From Streptomyces sp. NBC_00237 (lineage in GTDB: Bacteria > Actinomycetota > Actinomycetes > Streptomycetales > Streptomycetaceae), in NCBI RefSeq assembly GCF_026342435.1, contig NZ_JAPEMT010000001.1:1668501-1732500 (forward strand): DNA of 64,000 nt, in the 5' to 3' direction. The translations under genes and the position numbers were made by a program. This document shows, piece by piece, positions 8,939 through 17,169 of this stretch (position 1 is the first letter of the stretch; the number at the start of each line of letters is the position of its first letter). The notes under the pieces are model-generated. The model was not told the DNA's origin and did not search any database. It saw nothing but the letters and a program-made list of their open reading frames with translations.

Positions 8939-9784
8939 ATGTCCGCCCATGTCGCGATCGTCACCGATTCCACGGCCTACCTGCCGCACCCGACGATGGA
9001 GCGGCACGGCATCACCGCGGTGCCGCTGACCGTCGTCCTCGGCGATCAGGCGCTCGAAGAGGGCACCGAGATCTCCGCGCGTTCGCTTGCCCAGGCCCTG
9101 CAGAAGCGTCGTTCGGTGACCACGTCCCGGCCGAGCCCCGAGGTGTTCGCCGCGACCTACCGGGCGGCGGCCGAGGCAGGGGCGACCGGCATCGTTTCGT
9201 TGCACTTGCCTGCCGAGCTCTCCGGGACGTACGACGCGGCCGTGCTCGCGGCGCGCGAGGCTCCCGTGCCGGTGCGGGTGGTGGACACCGGGATGATCGC
9301 CATGGCGCTCGGGTTCTGTGCCCTCTCGGCGGCCGAGGTCGCTGAAGCGGGCGGGACGATCGACGAGGCGGTGGCAGCCGCCGAGAAACGGGCCTCGGGT
9401 ACTTCGGCGTACTTCTACGTCGACACTCTCGACTACCTGCGGCGCGGCGGACGGATCGGTGCCGCGCAGGCACTTCTCGGCTCGGCGCTCGCGGTCAAAC
9501 CGCTCCTCGCGCTCGACGACGGGCGGATCGAGATGCTGGAGAAGGTCCGTACGGCCTCCAAGGCGATCGCGCGGCTGGAGGAGCTTGCCGTGGAGCAGGC
9601 CGGTGGGCGGGCCGTGGACATCGCGGTGCACCATCTGGCGGCTCAGGAACGCGCCGACACCCTGGCTCAGAGGCTTCGTGAACGGGTGCCCGGACTCGTC
9701 GACCTGCACGTCAGCGAGGTGGGTGCGGTGATCGGGGCGCACACGGGGCCGGGGCTGCTCGGGGCAGTGGTCTCGACGCGTTGA
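8939..9784 (+). CDS. DegV family fatty-acid-binding protein
   Basis: 281 residues. The N-terminus VAIVTDSTAYLP is the DegV signature, followed by the RRSVTTSRPSPEVF loop (equivalent of TSQPS) and HLPAELSGTYDAA (the SGT lipid-headgroup motif). YFYVDTLDYLRRGGRIG is also typical. FakB proteins of this family bind a fatty acid and present it to the FakA kinase, but no FakA-like gene is nearby, so the ligand role is by family only. TAACCT (8926-8931) lies 7 bases before the ATG and there is no ribosome binding site, so the message is probably leaderless. Confidence 0.9.
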   Translation: MSAHVAIVTDSTAYLPHPTMERHGITAVPLTVVLGDQALEEGTEISARSLAQALQKRRSVTTSRPSPEVFAATYRAAAEAGATGIVSLHLPAELSGTYDAAVLAAREAPVPVRVVDTGMIAMALGFCALSAAEVAEAGGTIDEAVAAAEKRASGTSAYFYVDTLDYLRRGGRIGAAQALLGSALAVKPLLALDDGRIEMLEKVRTASKAIARLEELAVEQAGGRAVDIAVHHLAAQERADTLAQRLRERVPGLVDLHVSEVGAVIGAHTGPGLLGAVVSTR

Positions 9785-9848
9785 GGATGCCGCCTCGCCG
9801 CGCGGAGGTTCCCTGAGGCAGGGAAGATCCCTCGAAAGAGTGGGCGAG

Positions 9849-9875
9849 TTTTCCACAACTCGTGGCTTATCCACA
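9849..9875 (+). promoter_or_regulatory. Two DnaA-box-like sequences before comEA
   Basis: TTTTCCACA (9849-9857) and TTATCCACA (9867-9875) lie 18 bases apart, start to start. The second equals the classical DnaA box; the first has one change. They sit 50-80 bases upstream of the comEA start, close to a promoter-like TACCGT (9914-9919) that precedes the ATG by 7 bases. Binding by DnaA is inferred. Confidence 0.45.
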
Positions 9876-9926
9876 GGAATTGACCAAGATCAGCGGCGTT
9901 GGGCGGATCTGCCTACCGTCGGGTCC

Positions 9927-11174
9927 ATGGCACTTCGATCACGCAACGAAACGACAGGACCGGGCCGTGTTCCCGGTCGCCGCACTCACTTCTCCTCCCG
10001 TACGAGGCTCCGGACCCCGTCGGTCGTACGGTCCGGCCGGCGCGGGGCCGCAGCCGCCGCCGCGGTGTCCCGGCGGAGGGCGGATGCTCTCCTCGCGCGA
10101 CCCGCAGCCGTGGCACGGGCGTTGGGAGCGCGGGCCTCCGCGTCACCCACCGCGGTACGTCCGTCCGGCGGGCTCCCGACGGATGCCTCGCCGACAGCCC
10201 CACCCCCGGCCGTTTCTGCCCCGGCCGTCTCCGCTTCGGCTGTCGCCGCTGCTGTCGTCTCCTCCCTGGCTTCCGTGCTGTCGGCCTCTTCTGCTTATCC
10301 GGCCTCTTCGTCACCTTCGGTCTCGACGCCCCGGCTTCCCGCATCTCCGGTTTCGAGCCCGCGCCCGTCTCCTCGCCCCTCCGGACCCTCCGGACCCTCC
10401 GGCGCGGCGATCCCGTCCGCAGTGCGGCAACGGGGCGCGGGCGGGCTGAAGCGGGCCTGGGCCGCCGCGCGGGAGCGTGTGCCCGTGTGGGTGCAGGTCC
10501 GGTGCGGCATGGAGCCGCGGACCCTGGGCGCGTTGGCGGCCGTGCTGGTGGTGTCCGCCGGATTCGCCTTCCACCACTTCCTTTCCGGTCGCCCGGAGGC
10601 CGTACGGATCCCGGAGAAGACCGGAACGGCAGGGGCCGTCGCCGCGCCCCGGCCCGCAGCGCCGCTGCCCCAGTCGTCGTCGGGTCCTGTGCCGGCTTCT
10701 GGGCCGGGGCAGGTCCCTTCGGCCCCGGGCGGCGCGGTCGTCGTCGTCGTCGACGTGAGCGGCAAGGTAAGGAGGCCGGGCGTGCACCGGCTGCCCGCCG
10801 GATCGCGGGTCACCGACGCACTGGAGGCAGCGGGCGGAGTCAAGGCCGGTACCAGTACCGAGGGGCTCAACAGAGCCCGCGTACTGACCGACGGGGAACA
10901 CGTGGTGGTGGGAGGGCCGCCCCAGCCCGCACTCGCGACGGGCGGCGGAGTGGGCGTGGGCCCCGGAGCCGGACCGCCCGCCGGACCGGTCAGCCTCAAC
11001 ACCGCGACCGTGGAGCAGCTCGACACCCTGCCGGGGGTCGGCCCGGTCCTGGCCCGCCACATCGTCGACTACCGCACCCAGCACGGAGGGTTCCGCTCCG
11101 TGGAGGAACTCCGGGAGGTCAACGGGATCGGCGCCCGCAGATTCAGCGACCTTCAGAAGCTCGTACGGCCATGA
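9927..11174 (+). CDS. comEA: ComEA-type helix-hairpin-helix DNA-binding protein
   Basis: 415 residues. A long low-complexity Ser/Ala/Pro-rich N-terminal region (about 1-190) is followed by one membrane helix (199-218), an SLBB domain (about 272-330, VVDVSGKVRRPGVHRLPAGSRV), and a C-terminal pair of helix-hairpin-helix motifs (LNTATVEQLDTLPGVGPVLA, then VNGIGARRFSDLQ). ComEA binds incoming double-stranded DNA outside the membrane during uptake. The unusually long cytoplasmic-side N-terminus is not typical of Bacillus ComEA. The ATG at 9927 is preceded by TACCGT and no SD, so it may be leaderless. The 3' end overlaps comEC by 4 bases (ATGA). Confidence 0.88.
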   Translation: MALRSRNETTGPGRVPGRRTHFSSRTRLRTPSVVRSGRRGAAAAAAVSRRRADALLARPAAVARALGARASASPTAVRPSGGLPTDASPTAPPPAVSAPAVSASAVAAAVVSSLASVLSASSAYPASSSPSVSTPRLPASPVSSPRPSPRPSGPSGPSGAAIPSAVRQRGAGGLKRAWAAARERVPVWVQVRCGMEPRTLGALAAVLVVSAGFAFHHFLSGRPEAVRIPEKTGTAGAVAAPRPAAPLPQSSSGPVPASGPGQVPSAPGGAVVVVVDVSGKVRRPGVHRLPAGSRVTDALEAAGGVKAGTSTEGLNRARVLTDGEHVVVGGPPQPALATGGGVGVGPGAGPPAGPVSLNTATVEQLDTLPGVGPVLARHIVDYRTQHGGFRSVEELREVNGIGARRFSDLQKLVRP

Positions 11175-13834
11175 ACCGCTCCGGCTCCCACGGACCCGAC
11201 GCCGACGCCCTAGCGCAACCCCGGGCACCCCGACGCCCCGCAGGTCCGGCCCGGCACCGGCAGGCCGTGCACGCCGCCTCAGGGCACCGGCTGGGAGCCT
11301 CGGACCCGCACCAGGAGGGACCGGCCGACCTGAGGCTGGTGCCGCCCGCGCTGGCAGCCTGGGCAGCCGCCGCGGTGACGGTGGGCGCCCCGGCTGCCAC
11401 AGCGGTCCTGCTGCTCGCCGTCGTCCTGGCCGGGGCCGTTGCGGCGGTGCTGCTCACGGCACGCGGGCCGGCGCGCAGCGCGCCGGTCAGTCCGGGGAGC
11501 GGAGCGGGACGTGCGCCAGAGGGCGGCGCGTCCGCGGGCGGGGCGTTGGGCGCGACAGTGGCCGGAAGCCGGTTGCCCCGGCGCGTCACCGCCGTCGTCA
11601 CCGCGCTCCTCTGCGCCGCGGCGGCAGCCGCCTCGGCCGCACTGCACTCGGCCGACCTCCATCGCGGCCCGGTGCCCGAACTGGCTCGCAGGCACGCCGT
11701 GGTGGAGGTCGAGGCGACCGTCACCGGCGATCCGCGGCGGACCCGCCCCCGGGTGCAGGGCGACCGGGCGACACCCGGAGCCGTCGTCCTGGACGCCGAA
11801 CTCACCCGGGTCACCACCACGGACGGTGCGGTGACCGCCGTACGGACACCGGTGCTCGTCGTCGCACCGGTCCGGGGGCCCACCGCACAGTGGCTGCGGC
11901 TGCTGCCTTCCACCCGGCTGAAGGTGACAGGGGCGCGGCTGGCGCCGCCCGTGCGGGACGGCGACCGTATCGCCGCAGTGCTGCGCGTGCCGGGCGACGC
12001 GGGGCCGTTGACCATCACGCCGCCGAACACGGTGCAGCGTACGGCCGGAACGCTCAGGGCCGGACTGCAGGAGGCCACCGAAGACCTGCCGCCGGACGCA
12101 CGGGCCCTGCTGCCCGGGCTGGTCGTCGGCGACACCTCCCGGATGGAGCCCGACCTGCACGATGCCTTCGAATCGACCGACCTGGTGCACCTGACGGCGG
12201 TGTCCGGCAGCAACCTCACCATCGTGCTGGTGCTGCTGATCGGCCCGCCCTCGCTCGCCCCGCGCGCCGAACGTCGGGGGCTCGCAGCCCTGCTCGGGCT
12301 CTCGCTGCGGACCACGGCGCTGGGCGGAGGTGTCCTCACTCTCGCCTTCGTGATCGTGTGCCGTCCGGAGCCGAGCGTCCTGCGGGCCGCCGCCTGCGGC
12401 CTGATCACCCTCCTCGCGATCGGCACCGGACGGCGCAGATCGCTGATCCCCGCGCTGGCCGCCGCCGTTCTCCTGCTGATCCTGTACGACCCCTGGCTTG
12501 GCCGCAGTTACGGGTTCCTGCTGTCCGTGCTGGCCACCGGGGCGCTCCTCACCTTCGGCCCCCGCTGGAGCGCCGGGCTGCAACGGCGCGGAGTGCCGCC
12601 CCGGCTCGCCGAAGTGCTGGCGGCGGCCTGCGCCGCGCAGGCGGTGTGCGCTCCGGTGATCGCGGTGCTGGCCGCCCGGGTCGGCCTGGTGGCGATCCCG
12701 TGCAACCTCCTCGCGGAGCTGGCGGTCGCGCCCGCCACGGTGCTCGGGTTCGCCGCCCTGGCGGTGGCTCCCGCGGCGATGCCCGTCGCCGAACTGCTCG
12801 CCCGCGTCGCGGGGTGGCCCGCCGGGTGGATCGCCGGGGTCGCCAGGGCCGGAGCCGCGCTGCCCGGAGCGGAGATCGGCTGGCCGGGAGGCTGGCAGGG
12901 CGGGGCGCTGCTCGCGGCGGTGACCATCGCCGTCGTGTTCGCCCTGCGCAGGGCCCCGCGCCACCCGTGGCTGAGCCTCGTGTGCGTACTGCTCCTGCTG
13001 CTCGCGGTGCTGCGGCCGGTGCCGCTCACCGGCTTCCTCCACCGATGGCCGCCCGAGGGGTGGCGGTTCGTGCTGTGCGACGTGGGCCAGGGGGACGCCA
13101 CCGTGCTCGCCGCCGGGGAGAAGGGTTCAGCCGTGGTCGTCGACGCGGGGCCCGACCCGGTGCGGGTGGACCGGTGCCTGCGTGACCTCGGCGTCACCCG
13201 GGTCCCCCTGGTGCTGCTCAGCCACTTCCATGCCGACCACGTGAGCGGGCTTCCCGGGGTGCTGCGCGGCCGGGACGTCGGTGAGATCCGGACGACTCCG
13301 CTGGCGGCACCGAGGGAGCGGGCCGAGTTCGTCCGGCGGGCGGCAGCTCGTGCGAGGGTGCCGGTGACCGCCGTCCGGCCGGGGGAGCGGTACCGCGTGG
13401 GGCCGCTCGACGGGTGGGTGCTGTGGCCGCCTCCGCCCCCGGCCCCCGTACCGGGTGAGCCGAACGACGCGAGCGTCACTCTGTTCGTACGGCACGAAGG
13501 TCCACAGGGGGTGCTGACGCTGTTGCTGCCAGGAGACTTGGAGCCGCCCGCACAGCAGGGTCTGCTGCGGGCCCATCCCGCCCTGCCGCCGGTGGATGTC
13601 CTCAAGGTCCCCCACCACGGGTCCGCGCACCAGGACCCGGGACTGCTCCACCGGGTGGCACCCCGGCTGGCGCTCGTTCCGGTGGGCCGCGACAACCCGT
13701 ACGGACACCCCGCACCCACCGCCCTGGCCGCGCTCGGGGCGCAGGGCGCGGTGGTGCTGCGTACGGACCGGGACGGGGCGATCGCGGTCGTCGGCGCGGG
13801 GGAGGAGTTGGCGGCGGTGCCGCTGGGGGGCTGA
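11171..13834 (+). CDS. comEC: ComEC/Rec2 DNA-uptake channel
   Basis: 887 residues. A variable, Pro/Arg-rich N-terminus and two or three helices are followed by a DUF4131-like soluble part (about 180-300). The competence domain starts with DLVHLTAVSGSNLTIV and has about eight helices (400-620). A C-terminal metallo-beta-lactamase domain has HFHADH (685-690), LPGDLE and KVPHHGSA. In competent bacteria ComEC forms the channel that brings single-stranded DNA inside, and the C-terminal domain is proposed to degrade the other strand. The start overlaps the comEA stop as ATGA, so translation is coupled. Natural competence is not generally known in Streptomyces, so the present role is open. Confidence 0.93.
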   Translation: MNRSGSHGPDADALAQPRAPRRPAGPARHRQAVHAASGHRLGASDPHQEGPADLRLVPPALAAWAAAAVTVGAPAATAVLLLAVVLAGAVAAVLLTARGPARSAPVSPGSGAGRAPEGGASAGGALGATVAGSRLPRRVTAVVTALLCAAAAAASAALHSADLHRGPVPELARRHAVVEVEATVTGDPRRTRPRVQGDRATPGAVVLDAELTRVTTTDGAVTAVRTPVLVVAPVRGPTAQWLRLLPSTRLKVTGARLAPPVRDGDRIAAVLRVPGDAGPLTITPPNTVQRTAGTLRAGLQEATEDLPPDARALLPGLVVGDTSRMEPDLHDAFESTDLVHLTAVSGSNLTIVLVLLIGPPSLAPRAERRGLAALLGLSLRTTALGGGVLTLAFVIVCRPEPSVLRAAACGLITLLAIGTGRRRSLIPALAAAVLLLILYDPWLGRSYGFLLSVLATGALLTFGPRWSAGLQRRGVPPRLAEVLAAACAAQAVCAPVIAVLAARVGLVAIPCNLLAELAVAPATVLGFAALAVAPAAMPVAELLARVAGWPAGWIAGVARAGAALPGAEIGWPGGWQGGALLAAVTIAVVFALRRAPRHPWLSLVCVLLLLLAVLRPVPLTGFLHRWPPEGWRFVLCDVGQGDATVLAAGEKGSAVVVDAGPDPVRVDRCLRDLGVTRVPLVLLSHFHADHVSGLPGVLRGRDVGEIRTTPLAAPRERAEFVRRAAARARVPVTAVRPGERYRVGPLDGWVLWPPPPPAPVPGEPNDASVTLFVRHEGPQGVLTLLLPGDLEPPAQQGLLRAHPALPPVDVLKVPHHGSAHQDPGLLHRVAPRLALVPVGRDNPYGHPAPTALAALGAQGAVVLRTDRDGAIAVVGAGEELAAVPLGG

Positions 13835-14168
13835 TTCCAGCCGTTACGCGGAGAGGCCCCGAGCCTCTTGCGGAACCCGGGCTGGAGCGGCCGTACCAGA
13901 ATATGGGCGGCTGCATGAGGTCTCCGCGACTCCGCTCTGACCCTTCTCTTACTCCGGGTAATTAGCCGGTGAGCAGTGCGTACGCCTAAGCGGAATGCTC
14001 AATTCAGACGTCAGGGACACGCCTGCCCATCTCCGCACCGAGCCTCCCGTTTGCCTCGAACGCCCCAAGGGTGATCGAATGCTTTCTCGTCAAAGGGTCG
14101 CCATCCCGACGGTTCGTCGTGCTTCGCCGCGTCCCTGTAGCAACGAATCGCACGGGGGTGCGCACATC
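13835..14168 (+). other. Intergenic stretch, no gene seen
   Basis: 334 bases between comEC and the YceI gene. No terminator hairpin with a T run or convincing promoter pair stands out. An in-frame extension of the YceI gene back to 13995 exists but reads as low-value sequence. The promoter of the YceI gene is presumably here. Confidence 0.4.
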
Positions 14169-15068
14169 ATGATCTCCCGCTGGCTCGGCCGACGTTCGAC
14201 CACCGCAGGCCACGCCAATCCGCTCTCCGGACTCTCCGTCCCCTCCTCCGCCGGAGTCCTCACCTGCCGCGTCCTTGACCCCGTCAACGAGCCCGTCCGC
14301 CAGGCCGAGTTCGTCGTCACCGACGCTGCCGGACGCCGGATCGTCGGAGGCGAGACCGATCCGTACGGCACCCTCGTGGCGGCCGTCCCCGCAGGCGAGT
14401 ACCGGCTCGCCGTCACCGCCGAGGGTTTCACTCCGTACCGTGGCAGCGCCACCGTGGCGGAGAGCGGCCACTCCGGCCTCGGTGACATCTCCCTCCAGGT
14501 CGCCGCCCCGCCGCAGCTCCCCGAGCCGGGCGAGTGGGAGATCGACCTGATGCACTCCCAGATCAGCTTCTCCGCCCGGCACATCGGCCTGGCCCGCATC
14601 CGCGGCCGCTTCAACAGTTTCGCGGGTGCGGTGCGCATCGGTGAGCGCATGGAGCACTCGGCCATGCACGTCGTCATCGACGCCGCGTCCATCGACACCA
14701 ACGTCAAGATGCGCGACGACCACCTGCGGGGCAAGGACTTCTTCGACGTTGCGAACTATCCGACGATGGAGTTCTACAGCGACCGCTTCGTGCACCGCGG
14801 CGGCAGTCGCTGGGCCGTCTCCGGTGCCCTCACCCTGCACGGAGTCAGCCGTACCGTCACCCTCGACAGTCAGTACCTCGGTATGGGCAACGGCATCCAG
14901 GGCGAGACCCGCGCCGCCGTCCACTCCACCGCCGAACTGCACCGCGAGGACTTCACCCTCACCTGGCAGACGATGCTCGGCCACGGCATCGCGGCCGTCG
15001 GGTCCTCCATCGCCGTCGAACTGGACATCCAGATCATCCCCAAGGGGGCGGGCGCCCCGGCATCCTGA
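14169..15068 (+). CDS. YceI family protein with N-terminal Ig-like (carboxypeptidase-regulatory) domain
   Basis: 299 residues. Residues about 30-115 form a carboxypeptidase-regulatory-like beta sandwich (VLTCRVLDPVNEPVRQAEFVV, then YGTLVAAVPAGEYRLAVTAEGF). From about 120 a YceI lipocalin-like domain follows (WEIDLMHSQISFSARHIGLARIRG, later FFDVANYPTMEFYS and GALTLHGVSRTV). YceI proteins bind long isoprenoid or lipid chains. No signal peptide is evident, so the protein may be cytoplasmic, as many actinobacterial versions are. The ATG at 14169 has GGGGGTG about 10 bases before it. An upstream in-frame ATG (14079) is possible but less likely. Confidence 0.88.
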   Translation: MISRWLGRRSTTAGHANPLSGLSVPSSAGVLTCRVLDPVNEPVRQAEFVVTDAAGRRIVGGETDPYGTLVAAVPAGEYRLAVTAEGFTPYRGSATVAESGHSGLGDISLQVAAPPQLPEPGEWEIDLMHSQISFSARHIGLARIRGRFNSFAGAVRIGERMEHSAMHVVIDAASIDTNVKMRDDHLRGKDFFDVANYPTMEFYSDRFVHRGGSRWAVSGALTLHGVSRTVTLDSQYLGMGNGIQGETRAAVHSTAELHREDFTLTWQTMLGHGIAAVGSSIAVELDIQIIPKGAGAPAS

Positions 15069-15145
15069 TCGGGTCCATCGGTAGCCTCGGGCACCTAAAC
15101 CGGTCCCGTCGGCGGGGCGGCGGACGTGTGCCGGACAATGTCCGT

Positions 15146-15406
15146 GTGAGCGATGTACGACATGTGTTGGTGCTGCCGGACCGGGACGCCGCCGAGGAGG
15201 TGGCTCAGGAGCTTTCCGACCGTTTCGGAACGGCGGAGGAGCCCCAGCTCGTACGGGACGCGCTGGCGGGCGAGGACGACGCCGAGGACGCCCAGTGGCT
15301 GGTGGTGGTCGAGGACCCCGAGGGGCGCCTCGACGCCACCGCGCTGGACGCACTGGCCGCGGAGTACGAGGGGTGGCTGGAGGCCCCGCTGACGGACGCC
15401 CCCTAG
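15146..15406 (+). CDS. Small acidic protein of unknown function
   Basis: 86 residues, strongly acidic (VVVEDPEGRLDATALDALAAEYEGWLEAP). It has alternating strand and helix character and no catalytic motif. GTG 15146 is chosen because GACAAT (15134-15139) lies 6 bases before it, a spacing that recurs at other starts here and suggests leaderless transcription. An in-frame GTG at 15128 would put that hexamer inside the coding region. It lies between the YceI gene and holA, and is typical of short conserved Streptomyces core genes. Confidence 0.7.
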   Translation: MSDVRHVLVLPDRDAAEEVAQELSDRFGTAEEPQLVRDALAGEDDAEDAQWLVVVEDPEGRLDATALDALAAEYEGWLEAPLTDAP

Positions 15407-15466
15407 AAGCCCCCTGGAGCGGCACCCTGCGGGCACTGTCAGTGCCCCGTGGGATGCTTGACCGCG

Positions 15467-16462
15467 ATGGCCACCAGGAAGAATTCGACCGACGATCCGC
15501 TCGCCCCCGTCACCCTCGCCGTGGGGCAGGAGGACCTGCTGCTCGACCGCGCCGTGCAGCAGGTCGTGGCGGCGGCCCGCGCCGCCGACTCCGACACCGA
15601 CGTGCGCGACCTCACGCCCGACAAGCTGGAGCCCGGCACCCTCGCCGAGCTGACCAGCCCCTCGCTCTTCTCCGAGCGCAAGGTCGTCGTCGTGCGCAAC
15701 GCCCAGGACCTCACCGCCGACACGATCAAGGACGTCAAGGCGTACCTCGGCGCCCCCGCCGAGGAGATCACCCTCGTCCTGCTGCACGCGGGCGGCGCCA
15801 AGGGCAAGGGCCTACTGGACGCGGCCCGCAAAGCGGGAGCCCGTGAGGTCGCCTGCCCCAAGACCACCAAGCCCGCCGAGCGCCTTTCGTTCGTACGGTC
15901 GGAATTCAAGGCACTCGGCCGCTCCGCCACTCCCGAGGCGTGTCAGGCGCTGGTCGACTCCATCGGCAGCGACCTGCGCGAGCTCGCCAGCGCCGTGTCC
16001 CAGCTGGTCGCGGACGTCGAGGGCACCATCGACGAGGCGATCGTCGGCCGGTACTACACGGGCCGCGCCGAGGCATCCAGCTTCACCGTCGCCGACCGTG
16101 CGGTGGAGGGCAGGGCCGCCGAGGCCCTCGAAGCCCTGCGCTGGTCGCTGTCGACGGGTGTCGCGCCCGTGCTGATCACGAGCGCCCTCGCACAGGCCGT
16201 ACGGGCCATCGGCAAGCTCGCCTCCGCACCGCGCGGCGCGCGCCCCGGAGACCTCGCCCGGGACCTCGGCATGCCCCCCTGGAAGATCGACCGGGTGCGC
16301 CAGCAGATGCGCGGCTGGTCCGCCGACGGTGTCGCGGCGGCACTGCGCGCGGTCGCCGACGCGGACGCGGGGGTGAAGGGCGGCGGGGACGACCCCGAGT
16401 ACGCCCTGGAGAAGGCCGTGGTCGCGGTGGCGCAGGCGGCTCGGGCACGGAGCGGACGCTAG
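15467..16462 (+). CDS. holA: DNA polymerase III delta subunit (clamp loader)
   Basis: 331 residues, the usual length. It opens with TLAVGQEDLLLDRAVQQVV, the delta-subunit domain I start, and keeps the ERKVVVVRNAQDL strand and the C-terminal collar domain (MPPWKIDRVRQQMRGWSADGV). It opens the beta sliding clamp as part of the clamp loader. The ATG at 15467 has GATGCT 8 bases before it and no clear ribosome site. It is followed by a large hairpin shared with the opposing rpsT, the usual holA-rpsT arrangement in actinobacteria. Confidence 0.93.
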   Translation: MATRKNSTDDPLAPVTLAVGQEDLLLDRAVQQVVAAARAADSDTDVRDLTPDKLEPGTLAELTSPSLFSERKVVVVRNAQDLTADTIKDVKAYLGAPAEEITLVLLHAGGAKGKGLLDAARKAGAREVACPKTTKPAERLSFVRSEFKALGRSATPEACQALVDSIGSDLRELASAVSQLVADVEGTIDEAIVGRYYTGRAEASSFTVADRAVEGRAAEALEALRWSLSTGVAPVLITSALAQAVRAIGKLASAPRGARPGDLARDLGMPPWKIDRVRQQMRGWSADGVAAALRAVADADAGVKGGGDDPEYALEKAVVAVAQAARARSGR

Positions 16463-16466
16463 AACG

Positions 16467-16516
16467 CCAGAACCCCGGTCTTCCGTCCTGGGGAAGGACG
16501 GAGACCGGGGTTCTGG
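16467..16516 (+). terminator. Long hairpin between holA and rpsT
   Basis: CCAGAACCCCGGTCT and following bases (from 16467) pair with the complement ending at 16516 around a short GGGG loop, with one mismatch. It starts 5 bases after the holA stop and lies on the 3' side of rpsT, so it may work in both directions. There is no T run. Confidence 0.8.
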
Positions 16517-16653
16517 GTTCAAGCTGTTTTCCACCGCACCCGCGTGGCGAACGCGTTTCGGTGCGCGGCGGGGGTGTCGGGTCAGGAGCGGTAGAGAGGG
16601 TCCGCTGAATCCTGGCGCCGACGATTCACTACAGGTACCTCAGAGCTGAATGC

Positions 16654-16920
16654 TCAGGCCTGCAGGGTGGCGACCTTGGCAGCCAGCGCCGACTTCTTGT
16701 TGGCGGCGGCGTTCTTGTGGATGACACCCTTGCTGGCGGCCTTGTCGAGCGCGCGGGAAGCGTCGCGAACGGCCAGCGTGGCCTTCTCGACGTCACCGGC
16801 GACGACGGCCTCGCGGGCCTTGCGCACGGCGGTCTTGACCGACGACTTGACGGCCTTGTTGCGCAGGCGCGCCTTCTCGTTGGTCTTGTTCCGCTTGATC
16901 TGGGACTTGATGTTCGCCAC
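16654..16920 (-). CDS. rpsT: 30S ribosomal protein S20 (bS20)
   Basis: 88 residues, basic and fully helical: [20 protein letters not shown] at the start, [18 protein letters not shown] at the end, as in all bS20. It binds 16S rRNA early in small-subunit assembly. The start is GTG 16920, with AAAGG about 6-10 bases before it; the in-frame extension upstream does not match the family. It converges with holA, and lepA is transcribed away on the other side. Confidence 0.97.
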   Translation of the reverse strand: MANIKSQIKRNKTNEKARLRNKAVKSSVKTAVRKAREAVVAGDVEKATLAVRDASRALDKAASKGVIHKNAAANKKSALAAKVATLQA

Positions 16921-17169
16921 GAAAGAGCCTTTACAGGTTCGGTTGAATCTCGATGTGTGCGCCCCGCCACCCGCAAGGGTCACGAGACACAGCTGCCCAG
17001 GTTACCAGCCGTCCCCCGACCGGCCCAAACCGGCCGCAGGCCCCCGGCCATGGGACCATGGGAAGACTTCACAACTTCCGGACCGAGACGAGAACGACGC
17101 ACGCGCGCGCCCGACGCACACCGCCGCGACGCATCCGCAGTGCCGTCTTCTCAAGAATCAGGACCCTGC

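Noticed and set aside
9899..13834. A single 1311-residue reading frame running through comEA into comEC
   Set aside because: Its first part is a shadow of the comEA region in another frame, with no family sequence; the real comEC begins at 11171.
16717..17169. Extended LepA start overlapping rpsT on the other strand
   Set aside because: The family N-terminus begins at GTG 17170; the upstream part is antisense to rpsT.
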